A DNA stretch of 64,000 nucleotides from Sesamum alatum. Its lineage: Eukaryota > Streptophyta > Magnoliopsida > Lamiales > Pedaliaceae. The position numbers and the translations under genes are program-made. The stretch covers positions 20,193,395-20,257,394 of the forward strand of contig JACGWO010000004.1 in assembly GCA_034509735.1 (NCBI GenBank), read 5' to 3'. Positions 34,531-45,453 of the stretch are shown here, in pieces. The notes beneath the pieces are model-generated. The model ran no database searches, was not told where the DNA came from, and saw only the letters and a list, made by a program, of their open reading frames with translations. Each line of letters begins with the position of its first letter. Position 1 is the first letter of the stretch.

Positions 34531-34730
34531 CGTTTTCTCGTTTTTCAGATTAATTCCCATCCCGATTCCCAAGAAAAACAGAAAATACCAATATTCAGCA
34601 ATTCACACGAATTAAAAAGCAATAAAATAACATGCTTCAAGAATCAAGAAATTCAAGATTTAATTACAACATGCTATTTCACGTTTCATGCTTAAAACGC
34701 ACATAAACCCTAGGCCTATACACCGAACCG

Positions 34731-34743
34731 GGCTCTGATACCA
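34731..34743 (-). other. Primer-binding site (tRNA-iMet type) of E
   Basis: On the minus strand TGGTATCAGAGCC follows the LTR end with one spacer base. It is a full match to the usual plant copia primer site. Confidence 0.9.
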
Positions 34744-35124
34744 CTGAAAGATTATGTGGATCGTCCCGGGAAAAGCGCGAATGCGGAAGCGCGGTATAAT
34801 TAAAAAATAAATGCGGAATTTAAACATGCTTTTAAATTAAAACACGTTTCAAAGGGTGTGCCTTTGAAATTTCCCGGGCGTTCGGTGTATCTCATGAACG
34901 AATAACATAAAATAAATCATGGAGGCCATAGGGTTGGAAAATAAAAGAGGACGAAAAACATAAACGAGACCTACCCGTTGTCGTTTTCTTCTTCAACGGC
35001 TACACGCGTTGTTCCCCGTTTTGCACCAAGATCTCGTCTTGAGACCCTCCAAATCGTGACACACGATCCACCCACGTATCTTGCACGTCGTGCTAGCAAC
35101 GAACAAGTTTATGTTTTTGGAGTG

Positions 35125-35167
35125 GATGAATCAATAACACATTATGGATTAATGGTATTGATTCATC
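35125..35167 (-). other. Conserved LTR hairpin in E
   Basis: Perfect 12-bp arms (GATGAATCAATA/TATTGATTCATC) surround a 19-nt loop whose sense strand holds TTAATCCATAA. It lies about 156 nt downstream of the TATA box. Confidence 0.6.
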
Positions 35168-35322
35168 AAGTTCTTAATGTTCCAAGAACAAAAAGAACCA
35201 AGAAAATATTTCTTGGAGAGGGAGAGAGAATCGGACGAGAGAGAGGGAGAGAGAATCCGTGTGTGTGTGTAGTAGTGTGTGTGTTGGAGATTCATCATCA
35301 TGTAAATTGTAGGATGCTAGGG

Positions 35323-35439
35323 GTTTATATAGAAGAGGAGTTTTAATCCTCTTTAAACTCCTCTTTTAAGAACTCTAATTTGACTAGGATTTTGACCTAG
35401 TCAAAGTCCTAGTCAAACTAGTGTTTTGACCTAGTCAAA
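35323..35439 (-). promoter_or_regulatory. LTR promoter of E: TATA box and TTGAC cluster
   Basis: CTATATAAAC (35,323-35,332, minus strand) is preceded by six TTGAC(C/T) cores at 35,380-35,439, arranged as head-to-head pairs around ctag. TTGAC is the core of the W-box bound by WRKY factors, and stress-induced copia elements such as Tnt1 have U3-controlled expression. Stress control here is inferred only. Confidence 0.55.
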
Positions 35440-36721
35440 ACGATCCTAGCCATCCATCTCTCCCATTAATCTCAACCGTTGATTTAATTTAATTTAATGG
35501 AAATATTTAAAACCTATTTAAATATTTCCAAGAGGCTAAAATAAATATAAATATTATTTAAGCCCATTAAATAAATCCTTTTGATAAATCCAATTTATCA
35601 ATTTAATTCCTTCTATCAAATATAAAGAATTATTTCTCCAAGAAAAATAAAGGTCCCGATTAAATCTAATTTAATCATTCCTTCACTCCAATATTTAATT
35701 CCAAATTAAATATTTAATTGTGTGTGGATAGTGTGTGACTCTTTAGGTTCACCATTCAGCTAGACTTGGTCGGATTCCTAGAATCCGTCCGTTACCATGG
35801 GTGGCCATCTAGCAACGGTCCATGGCACTAGAGACTAGGTGAAATATTCAGGGATGAACATTTAGGCTCTAACAGTACGCTTGTCCTTCTGTCTTCGGTC
35901 TCATCACTTAGTGTCTAGGGCACGGAAAATGCAGGTACCCATTTTGGACCTAAGTGTCGGTCTGTCCTCACTAAACGCCGCAAGGGAATCCTTCCCTTCT
36001 GTTCAGTCACTGTGGCCACAGTTTTAGGGACAAGACCTAGAGTATACATGAGACTCAACTGCCAAAACCTATTGACAGGAGACAGATCCTTTCTTGGAAA
36101 CTACTGTCACTTTGCACACCAGAACTGCACTAGACATGGCTTATGACTACCAAAGAGAATTCTGGCAATCTCTCACCATATCTAAGATACAGCCCTGATG
36201 TACAGGTAAACTCAGCAATTCCTCAAGTCAAAGGACTTGACCTGTACCGTTGGAACCGGGAATACTCGTCATACCTTGCAGACCATACTCAAGGTCCTCC
36301 GTAAGACGGTTCCCGCGAGTCACCTCAGTCAGCTGCGTCCTCGCATGCTAACCCACTAACACTGCTTAGACGATCCTCGTCACCCGTCGATGAAACACGA
36401 CAGCAGATGCTTAGTGCAAGTCTCAAATGGAATCCCGGTACCCATTTTCGGGATTCCTTGACTTGGAGATTTCCGGACTGATTCGGGAAGACTGATTCCA
36501 TGGACCTACCTCCAAGCGTAGTCCCAGTCCCCGAAATTGATTCTCAGTCCGTGGGCTTTGTTTGCATAGTGAACAGATATAGAAAAGTGAACACAAACAA
36601 AGTAATGCCAAATGAAATTCACTTCTTTATTCATTAATGATTTATCAAAAAACTTATAATTGTCTAGACATAGGTTACATATACCCGCCAAAATTGGCTT
36701 ACATGGTCACCTATTCTAACA

Positions 36722-36931
36722 ATAATCACATTGGATGTTGATACCACTAAGAATTTTACCGTCATAGTATTCCTCCTAGGTTCTTTTCCTATAGATATCA
36801 GAAGATCTGTTGTTTCTAGAGGAATTACCTCACTATCTGGAAATACTACTAATGGAGTGTGAACTGGTTCCAAACTAGCAACACCTAGCTCCATTTTCCT
36901 TAGTACTTCCATGAATAAAATGTCCACCGAA
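36722..36931 (-). pseudogene. Second copy of element F protease segment, proximal half
   Basis: The encoded text (SVDILFMEVLRKM, VHTPLVVF, VIPLETTDLLIS, MTVKFLVVST) matches 38,940-39,151. It starts directly after the integrase N-terminus (LAENVLRQG) in the same open frame, so the junction is in phase. Copia E interrupts it at 36,722. Confidence 0.8.
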
Positions 36932-37077
36932 CTCCCCTGTCGTAGTACGTTTTCTGCTAGCGACCTTCCTCCAGAATGTTTCTCGCAACACCCCTCGTGG
37001 ATCTCTTTAAGGACGTAATGAGCTTTCTCTGGACTTAGGCATTTCAGCAGTGGCCCATCTGTCAATCTTCGATACAA
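36932..37077 (-). pseudogene. Element F integrase N-terminal zinc-binding part
   Basis: It reads RRLTDGPLLKCLSPEKAHYV, then EIHEGCCEKHSGGRSLAENV and LRQG. This is the gypsy H2C2 integrase N-terminus. The usual YWPTM-type continuation is absent, replaced by the protease segment. Confidence 0.8.
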
Positions 37078-37183
37078 TTTTCAATTTAACATAGTGAACC
37101 TGTTCATCCTGAATTTCAATCTCCTTGCAGGGACGGGGTCTTCTGGAACCACCCCTTCTTTCAAGTACCCTTCTATCTCCTTT

Positions 37184-38011
37184 TTATGACTGGCCTTCTG
37201 ATGCACATTGCAGTATCTTCGCTTCATCCACCGATGCTTTCTCCATTTTCGTGACAGTAACTTTCCTATCTTTTACTCCTACTATCATGGCCCCAAACTT
37301 AGATAGGGCATCCACCCTTGAATTTTCCTCTCTTGGTATTTGTTGAATAGCACATCTACCAAACTTTGTCACCAACTCTTTTACCTTTTTCAGATATTGA
37401 GTCATTGACCATTCGGGGTCCCGTATGACCCTTCAATATGCATTGCAACTAGTTGGAAGTCAGTATATACATCTAACTGTCTTACCCCTGCATCGGATGC
37501 CATCCTTAGGCCAAGAATCAAGGCCTCATACTCTGTCTCGTTGTTTGTGGTGTAGAAATTCAACTTTGTAGCGACCTCGATCTCAACTCCTTCTAGTCCT
37601 TGCAGCAAAGCTTCTTCTCCTCCGCTACTTGATTTTGAAGATCCATCTATATGCAGCATCCATATGTTCACTCTAGCTCGCTACTGTACACCTACTAACA
37701 AAAAAGTCAACAAAAACTTGGGCTTTTATGGTCGTTTTAGATTGATATTCTATGTCAAACTTCCCTAACTCCACTGCCCACTTAATTAGGTGACCTGAGC
37801 CATTTGGTCATGACATTATCTGCTTCAACGGATGATTGGTTAGCACGATGATCCAGTGGGATTGGAAGTAAGGTCTCAATTTTCTTGCAATTGTTACCAG
37901 TGCCAATGTCAGGTTCTTCATCTGGACATACTTCTTCTCCGCGCATTGCAACATCCTACTAGTGTAGTATACCAAGTTTTGAATCCTCGATTGCTCTTTC
38001 ACCAGGACCAT
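37184..38011 (-). pseudogene. Element F RNase H region (two domains)
   Basis: The first part (37,808-38,011) reads NLVYYTSRMLQCAEKKYVQM and then LALALVTIARKLRPYFQSH, the RNase H that follows RT. The second part (37,184-37,671) reads LHIDGSSKSSSGG, TTNNETEYEALILGLRMA and DFQLVAMHIEG, then IPREENSRVDALSKF, a second (archaeal-type) RNase H as in Tat-lineage elements. A frameshift separates pieces at about 37,403. Confidence 0.75.
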
Positions 38012-38600
38012 CTATTTCCGGCTTCGGAGCTCCCTTTCCCCCACATGTTTCCATGGTTGAACCCCTTTCTACTACTCCTCCAACAATACTCCCACTCTTG
38101 CTCTGCCCCAACCCCAAAGGGCATTACATTGTAACAAAATAGCACATTTTCAGTAATAAAAGAGGTCTTATCTCTATCTTCTGCAGCCATGAAGATTTGG
38201 CGGTATCCTTGGTATGCATCGATCATGCTGAATAAGGCACATACTGCAATTGAATCCACTAGTAGATCGATCCATGGTAGTGGGTAGGAATCCTTGGTAC
38301 ACATTTTGTTCAAGTTCGTAAAATCCATGCACATCCACCACTTTCTTATTGTCTTAGGCCCTACCACAACATTTAACAGCCATTATGTGTATTATATCTC
38401 ACCCACATTGTCGGCTTCAAGTAACTCGTTCACTTCCTCTGCAATAATCTTGTTACGCTCTACCCTGAACAATCTCTTCTTTTGTTTCATAGGTTTAGCT
38501 TGGGGATCAACATTCAACCTGTGCATAATTACTTCTAACTCTATCCGTTTGAAGTTCGAGGGGGACCAACCAAACATGTCCATATTTTCCTAAGAAATCC
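37990..38600 (-). pseudogene. Element F reverse transcriptase (central part deleted)
   Basis: LNVDPQAKPMKQKKRLFRVE, NKIIAEEVNELLEADNV, KWWMCMDFTNLNKMCTKDSY, PLPWIDLLVDS, MIDAYQGYRQI and YNVMPFG follow in RT order. After MPFG the frame runs into unrelated residues and then straight into RNase H, so the YxDD catalytic box and thumb are missing. Inactive. Confidence 0.8.
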
Positions 38601-38683
38601 AATCGTGAGAGTCTCTATCCGTGAACCCATATGCGACCTAATCCTTGTTGTCTTATTCAATTCTCCTGGCACCAATTTATCAC

Positions 38684-39460
38684 TTTATGTTCCTCTATTG
38701 GCTCAATATGTTCCAACCTCATTTTCTTATATTCCTCGATCTCACCTTCTTGCATCAACCCTGTCTACCTTCTTTCCTCCCTTATTCGTTCATGTTCGTT
38801 CCTCTTTAGGGACAAATTGTAACATTTCCGAGCTTCCTTCTGGTCGCATCGCACTTCTCCTGCTTCATGATTAGTTGGAAAGTTCATTTTCAAATGAAAA
38901 ATAGATACCATTGCTCTAAACAAATTTAGTCCTGGTCGACTCACAATCACATTGTATGTCGATACCACTAAGAATTTTACCATCATAGTCTTCCTCCTAG
39001 GTTCTTTTCCCATAGATATCAGAAGATATGTTGTTCCTAGAGGAATTACCTCGCTAACTCCAAATTCTACTAATGGAGTGTGAACTAGTTGCAAACTAGA
39101 AACACCTAGCCCTATTTTCCTTAGTACCTCCATGAATAAAATGTCCACCGAAGTTTCATCAACTACAAAAACCTTATGTACTGCAAAATTGGTAATATCC
39201 ATCTTGATCACCATGGGGTCGTTCTGTGATCCTATCTCTTTACCCAGACTCCTACTCCCAAATAATTTCTTCCTCCTTGTCAACATTGAAAACTTGATAT
39301 CCCCTACCATCTGATTCATGATACCTGGCGTACTTTTTTCTTGCTCTGCCTGAATCTCCATAGTGGCGCCTCCTGCAATGGTTTGGATGACTCCTTTAAC
39401 AGGATCGTTGCCATGTGTACCTTCTTCTCTCCTCATATCCTTTCCTTTTCTAAACATTTC
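38684..39460 (-). pseudogene. Element F protease region (first copy)
   Basis: An open stretch (39,457-38,765) holds Gag end, FAVHKVFVVDETSVDILFME (normal gypsy text: hDxGSSxDILF), the block to VIVSRPGLNLF, and CDQKEARKCYNLSLKRNEH. The catalytic Asp region is altered. The part 38,684-39,151 is duplicated within integrase. Confidence 0.75.
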
Positions 39461-39544
39461 CCTACTGCAAGATCGACTTCTTGACCTCTCATTTCCGCTC
39501 TTTCACACTGTCCCTTTCGCCTTCTCTAGACTCCTTCAGGATGT

Positions 39545-40890
39545 AATCTTTTAGGTACCCTTGTATCACCAATCTTTCTATCTCATCCTTCAATTGATAG
39601 CAATCTCTGGTTTCATGCCCCATGTCTTTGTGAAACCAGCATATTTATTTGAATATCTTTTGGTTGGTGTTCCCTTTGTTTTCTTAGGCTATTGCAATAA
39701 AATTTTCCTTTCTAACAAAATCATGGCTCTAGCTCTAGTGACATTCAATGGGGTATATTTGTGGTACCTGGGGTGATAGGGTGCTTCTTGATCTTTGTCA
39801 AATCTATTTCTTCTATCTCTACCGCTATCCGAACTTTATCACGACTCCTAGGATTAGACCACTCCCCATCTTTCGCTGCATTCATTTCTTCCTCGTCTAT
39901 GTATCTTTACACCAATTTCATTAATTGTTCAATAACTTCTTGGGGATCCCTAGCTAAATATGAAGCAAAGGGTCCCTTCTTTAGGCCATGTATCAATATG
40001 CTTATCATTATATCTATTCAGAGGTCTTGCACTTCTAGTGTTTCATTGTTAAGTCTACCTCCAAAGCTTTTTAATTATTCATCTTCTCTTTGTTGAATTG
40101 TGAATAAGTAGGTAGCCACCTTTTTGCCTTTTTGTTGCTGCCAAAGTGGGATGTAAACTTCTGAATCCACTAGACATTGGACTTTATAGTTCTGTTAGGT
40201 ATACTAATTAACAACTCTTTTGCTTTCCCTGTCAAAGTTGTTACATATAATTTTGCATTAATAGAACTAGTTTGCTCGTATAAATTGATTACTAGTTCAA
40301 AGGCTAATACGTGCTCCTGGGTGTCCTTCATCCCTTCATACTTGGGAAAATCTGGTAACCTGAAACTGGGATCCATTACCTCCGTAAGAATATTATTTGC
40401 AAAAAGGTGAGTTTCTGTTTTGTGCAACCAATTCTCCTCTCCGCTTCAGTTTATCAATCTACACCCCGAATCGCTCTATCTGGCCACATCATCCACCTTA
40501 GCCCTCAAAATGCTAGCTCTCTTTGCCTTCCTCTCTTGCTGGATCCCACATCTGATACTTTGTCTTAACCTTTCTCAGGTTTGCGGCCTTTCTCAGGCTC
40601 AGCTATACTAGCCACCTCCTTCGAATCATCAACGTCTTCCTCGCCTTTACCCTTTAACAACTGTCTCCTTACCAGCCCACGAGTTGCGGGCTTGACTGTT
40701 CTTCTCTCATATTCTACTATTGCATGTTTGCTAGCTGTCTCTACATTTATTGCAACTCGTCACGGGTCAAGTGTATCATTTGATCATCATGTCTTGCTTG
40801 TGTATGTTGCTCTTGTCTTTCTGGGTTTGTTCTTCCTCCTGCAGATGTTGTCTCCTGGAAGTTCCTTCCATCTCGATTCGAGTTTTCTCA
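39545..40890 (-). pseudogene. Element F gag (broken)
   Basis: Readable pieces are LPDFPKYEGMKDTQEHVLAF (40,200-40,370), YVTTLTGKAKELLISIPNRT, then QEREDE, NNETLEVQDL and LMKLVQRYIDEEE (39,900-40,130), and WFHKDMGHETRDCYQLKDEI with ERLVIQGYLKDY (39,545-39,660). This is the Gag order of Tat-like gypsy elements. Multiple stops and frameshifts; upstream 40,430-40,890 is poorly matched. Confidence 0.7.
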
Positions 40891-40912
40891 CGTTCCCACA
40901 GACGGTGCTACC

Positions 40913-41354
40913 TGATTCGAAATAAGAGGTCGCAGGTCCTCTCTAGGGTATTCGGGACAACATTGGGACCTGTGAAAAAAATAGATCGTTAGGCTTGTTG
41001 GATGTCCATAACTAAGACCCTTCAATGCTTAAGTCAGCTCGAGATGGAGATGATGAACTGAGGGTATTTAATACTGATGGAATATAGTAAATGCCTTCCC
41101 ATAAATGGAACATAATGAATGTATTTATAGGGCCAAATGTACCCACTTGCCTGGTCTACGTGCCGTCATCTCGAATCAGGTGTGATCAGGTAATTAATGG
41201 CTCTGATGGCGGGTCATCTGGAGCGGGTCACTGGATTGGATCATGTCGACCGACCCAACCCAAGATAAGGGGTGGGGATCCTGAACCCAGTATGGACATT
41301 CTTGCTTTAATGGTATTTATGTCATTTAGCTTATATTTATCATAATCCCTCACA
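40913..41354 (-). repeat. Candidate 5' LTR of gypsy element F
   Basis: On the minus strand it would start TGTGAGGGATTATG and end ...ATCA just before the ccgtctgtggga cue, 442 bp. No second LTR copy or target duplication is available, so boundaries are tentative. Confidence 0.45.
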
Positions 41355-42293
41355 TAATTTACAATTTTGTGTCGTGTGTATTGAAAAAATAATGTGCAAC
41401 AAATTTTAGAGGATACGATGATAAATGCAGGTTCAAACTTAACATCGTTAATTCCATTGACCATTAACTCATGGTGTAAGTAAACAAATTTAAAGTTTAT
41501 GGGGTAAGTGCTAAAATGAAAAAAAGTACATGGGGTAAAGTGTAGTTTAACTATTCATCTATACTTATTACATTTGAAAATTTGAATTCTAAGTGTTTGT
41601 TCCCATTGTGAAAAGACACTCATACCTTTACTTAAATAATCATTTAATAATAAATCAAAATTACTCATAAAGGGAATAAATTTCAATAGAAAAAAACTAT
41701 TTAATAGTCCTAATACCTCTAAACTTTTTAAACAATCATAATTATTTCTATTTAAAAAAATAAGTAGGAAAATAATATTTCAACATGATTAATGTGTTGG
41801 AAGAGATTTTTAAATACTTCAACAAAAAATTAGTTTACTAGGTCACAGTAAAATCTAAAATGAAATATTGTCAGAATAATATATAAAATTAAGTATAATC
41901 TAAACTTTGTAAAATAAATAAATAAACAATAAGTATCATGAAATTTTAACTGAAAGTTATCAATCTTATTAAATTAGAAGTGCTTTTAAAAAACTTAATG
42001 TGAATAACTTCTAACTAATCAATTTTATTCTAATATTAATATTAGATAACTATTTTTAAAATGTACTTATATTTTTACCATAATTAATGGATGTAAAATA
42101 ATACTAATAAGTGCAATTTTGTTATGATTATGATTAGTTAAATAAAAATTAGAATCTTGTAAGTGTTTATTCCTATTGCCAAAAGATATTTGTATCTTAA
42201 CATAAATACTCTAGTTGAAATGACCCAATTTTATGGGATAAATGCTATTTTTTCGCTCAAAAGTTGGTCAATCGTTAACATTTAGTGAAAATT
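41355..42293. other. AT-rich intergenic stretch
   Basis: No coding signal or RNA gene is seen. At 41,475-41,555 a tract (atggggtaagtgctaaaatg, then atggggtaaagtgtagtttaa) resembles the end of a Mutator-type non-autonomous element, but no partner end was found. Confidence 0.5.
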
Positions 42294-42414
42294 AGTAGAA
42301 GGGTCTCATTTTATTTATTTTTTGATTGGGAAATATAGCTTATATTATAGATAAAGATAACATCGTTCAGATTGTACCATCAGATCTAAAAACATAAACA
42401 GGCACAATCAAGCA

Positions 42415-43358
42415 TTATTGTCCTATCATCCGAGCATGGCATGAATGAGCTTCTTGAAATTGTTGCAGATATGTTTTGGCAAATAAGACAGTAGCAGCAG
42501 GCGAGCTTTCTCTTCCCTGAAATACAACTAAGTTTCGATGTCCCCAAAGGGCCCAAATAACCGTGAGCGCCAACTGAAGTGCCTCTTTTCGAACAATTTG
42601 CTGTAAATAATATGACGAACCCAAGAATCTGCTGAGTTTCCCCATTCTGAGTAAGTGCTCCATGGAATAGGAACAAGAGCCCAACATTGACGGGCAAAAG
42701 GACAAGTAAGAAAGGCATGTTGCGCATCTTCCGAAGCAGACGAACAAATAGGACAAAGGGAATCGGTACTTATATGGCGTTGATTTAAAGTCTGTAACAA
42801 TGGGATCGCCCCTTGACACAGCCTCCAAACTATATGCTTCACTTTACCGGGAACCACCGCATTCCATAAAAAACCCCACCTTGCAGATTGTTGAAAACCA
42901 GATGACTCCGAATTACTAGACCCCCGTTGTGCAAGATCACGCAAAGCCACTTGATAGGCGCTTTTGACAAAGAATACCCCCTTTTTCGTATAGTGCCAAA
43001 TCCATCTATTCGATTCCGAATTTCCTGCTACATTCACAGCTCGAATACATTGTATATCATCTTCATAGAACAATTATTGAAGCTTAACCAAATCCCAAGT
43101 ATTTTCATTGGGCACGAGGAGATCACTTACCCGTAAAGCCTCAGAATTATGCGGCCGAGGAGTAATTGGCCGGAAATGAAACGGTCTTGGCAACCAAGGA
43201 TCCAACCAAGGATGGATAGAAGCCCCATCTCCAACTTGCCAACGCCCACCTGCGTCTGTAACACCCTTGGCTACCATAATGCTACGCCATGTTGCAGAAG
43301 GCCGAGAACCAACAGCAGCCTCAGCGAAAGAAGTTCGAGGGTAATATCTCACTTTCAT
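42415..43358 (-). pseudogene. LINE ORF2 C-terminal part (zinc-binding region)
   Basis: SFAEAAVGSRPSATWRSI, VGDGASIHPWLDPWL, WIWHYTKKGVFFVKSAYQVA and a zf-RVT-like block (LWNAVVPGKVKHIVWRLC, CPICSSASEDAQHAFLTC) follow the order of plant L1 elements. It ends WALWGHRNLVVFQGR and a stop at 42,415. Two frameshifts (near 43,073 and 42,600). No RNase H domain is seen. Confidence 0.8.
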
Positions 43359-43463
43359 AACTCGAGCTAAGAGGCTATTCGGATTAGTGATTAACCTCCA
43401 TGCTTATTTGACCAACAATGCTAAGTTAAAACATCGAAGATCCCTAAAACCAAGTCCTCCAAA

Positions 43464-44981
43464 CTATTTTGGTTGACAAAGATGTGACCATGCAATCCAA
43501 TGAATCCGTCTAGATTTAGGAGCACTCCACCAAAAATCTGCAATGGCCCCTTGAATTTCACGAATCAAATGATTAGGCAAGAGAAAACATTGCATGATAT
43601 AGGTTGGAATAGATTGGAGTACAGCTTTAATAAGTACTTCCTTACCTGCACTTGACAAAAATTTCTTCGACAACCCCATCAGTCTCAGCCAAATCTTCTC
43701 ATGTAGGCCTTGAAAAACACTAGCTTTGTTTCTGCCCACAACTGTAGGTAACCCCAAGTATTTGTCATACTTTGGTACTACTGAAACATTGAGAATTTCA
43801 GCCAAGCAATGTTGCCGCTCTCTTGACAGATTCGGACTAAACACAATTTCAGACTTGCTGTAATTTACCGTTTGACCCGACGCACGTTCATAACAGTGTA
43901 GAATACCCCCTATGTTCATAAGAGCAGTTTCCGTCGCTTTACAAAACAATAGGGAATCATCTGCAAATAGGAGATGAGAGACTCTTGGGGCCAATCTTGC
44001 CACTGAAATTCCTTGGATAAATCCCTCGTTTATGGATTCTGTAATAACGGCTAAATATTTCCGAACAAAGGATAAACAAATAAGGTGATAAAGGATCACC
44101 TTGTCGAATACCACGCGAAGGAAAAATATGGGCAAATTGCTCCCCATTGAGATTAAAAGATAAACTAACAGAGGAGACACATAGCATGATCAGTCTAACA
44201 AAAGAATCCACAAAGCCAAAGCGACGAAGGACAGATTCCACAAAGGGCCATTCAATACGATCATAGGCTTTCGACATATCCAGTTTCAAAGCAAACAGAC
44301 CCTTACCCCCTTTTTTCCATAATTTCAGATAGTGGTTACATTCGAAAGCAAGCATTACATTATCAGAAATCATTCGACCACTTACAAATGCAGATTGTGA
44401 TTTATATATGACCGAGTCTAAACAAAATTTTAAGCGATTGGCCAACACCTTCGAGACTAGCTTATAAACTACATTACATAAGCTGATTGGTCGGAATTGT
44501 CATATAGATTCAGGAGATTTGACTTTGGGGATCAAAATGATGTTTGTATGATTCAAGTTGGGAGGCATAAGACCAGATTGAAGAATGCGCAGCACACAAG
44601 CAGTAATACGCCCACTCACAATCGACCAATAATGCTGGAAAAAAATGGGGGAAAACCATCCGGACCGGCGGAGGTAAGAGGAGTCATAGAGAATAACGCA
44701 TTTTTTACCTCATCAGCGTCAAAGGGTCGAGTTAACTCCAAATTCTGCTCCACTGAAATATGGTTTGTCAGACCGTGAAGCACACTGTCCAAATCTTGTG
44801 AACTCGGGGCTGTTGACGTGAATAAAGATGAGAAATATCGAGATATGATTCCATGAATTTCCTCCTTGACTGTCTGCCACGAATCTGATTGTATTTCTGT
44901 CGCGTTCAACAAACTAATGAGCCTTTGCTCTCTGTTTCCAACATAGAGATTGGTCTGAAAGTATACCTTGCAACTCCTCAC
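43464..44981 (-). pseudogene. LINE ORF2 reverse transcriptase
   Basis: In order: LTRPFDADEVKNALFSM with SAGPDGFPPFFF-like, QSAFVSGRMISDN, FALKLDMSKAYDRIEW (catalytic Asp), GIRQGDPLSPYLFIL, LLFADDSLLFCKA (FADD box), YLGLPTVVGRNK and GKEVLIKAVLQSIPTYIMQC. The catalytic residues remain, but a frameshift near 44,100 splits palm from FADD and stops occur near 44,450-44,620. Confidence 0.85.
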
Positions 44982-45453
44982 ATCTCTAACTTAGTTCAGA
45001 ATGGCCCTCAGAGCACAATACACTCTGTTGGAGCTCCCAAATACGATCCTCAAGCCATTTAGTCTGTTTCTTAATCTGCTGAAAAGTGGACCAACTCCAA
45101 GCCTCCAGCATCTCCGCACAATGCTCCAAACTGTCCATAGGAGGAAATTCAGAATTCCCCAAAGGATTCGTCACCCATACATCTGAAATTACTTCTGCAC
45201 ATTCTGCATAACGGGCCCAGAAAGCCTAAAACCGAAATGGGTGTTTGGAGGGATAACCACAGCCATTCGAAACATGTTCACGATTTATGAGGAGCGAAGT
45301 ATGATCTGAGTAGATGGTTGGTAAATTATGTACGTGACAGGTCGAAAAACAAGGAACACCAGGCCAGAGATGCCACCACCCTGTCCAGTCTACACCGAAC
45401 TGTATCTGGCCAAAGTCACTGGTTACACCAAGTGGAACGTGGACCCTCAAATC

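Larger units (their letters stand above)
32358..34730 (-). other. Untranslated leader of element E
   Basis: About 2.4 kb between primer site and gag start hold no credible coding region. It contains a GC-rich tract (33,890-34,530), a palindromic hairpin (33,131-33,154), two ctcacgagtcgt-type palindromes (about 32,742-32,756 and 32,818-32,832) and AT-rich stretches. The order matches A and, except for the GC tract, B. Confidence 0.75.
26308..36721 (-). mobile_element. Young, nearly intact Ty1/copia retrotransposon E
   Basis: This 10.4-kb element lies on the minus strand with TG...CA LTRs of 1,977 and 1,980 bp. The duplication ATAAT is at 26,303-26,307 and 36,722-36,726. By eye the LTRs differ at about four substitutions and three single-base indels. 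Order on its strand: 5' LTR, primer site, 2.4-kb leader with a GC-rich tract, gag-protease-integrase frame, RT-RNase H frame, polypurine tract, 3' LTR. It sits in the duplicated protease segment of gypsy F. The first copy of that segment (38,937-38,960) shows the uninterrupted site. It is in the same family group as A, B and C but much younger. One extra base between the two frames is the only clear coding defect. Confidence 0.93.
34745..36721 (-). repeat. 5' LTR of copia element E
   Basis: It is nearly identical to the 3' LTR. Differences seen: one A fewer near 34,775, G for T near 34,880, T for G near 34,990, T for G near 35,624, one A fewer near 35,928, G for A near 36,538 and a 1-bp indel near 36,651. 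It ends next to the ATAAT duplication. Confidence 0.93.
36722..41354 (-). mobile_element. Ty3/gypsy element F, rearranged, interrupted by copia E
   Basis: Minus-strand order from the right: candidate LTR (40,913-41,354), the cue ccgtctgtggga (40,894-40,905) typical of the start of Tat-like gypsy interiors, gag, protease, RT, RNase H, integrase N-terminus. A second protease segment is then split by copia E, and the integrase core lies at 25,561-26,046. Integrase after RNase H identifies Ty3/gypsy. Stops and frameshifts are scattered, RT lacks its centre, and the 3' end is lost. Confidence 0.8.

Noticed and set aside
33872..34615. Five long overlapping open frames (up to 247 codons) on both strands
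   Set aside because: They all lie in the CpG-dense leader tract of copia E, are Ala/Arg-rich on both strands and exist because stop codons are rare in such composition. No domain is recognisable.
39561..40925. Series of plus-strand frames of 60-114 codons
   Set aside because: They are antisense shadows of the decayed gag of gypsy F.
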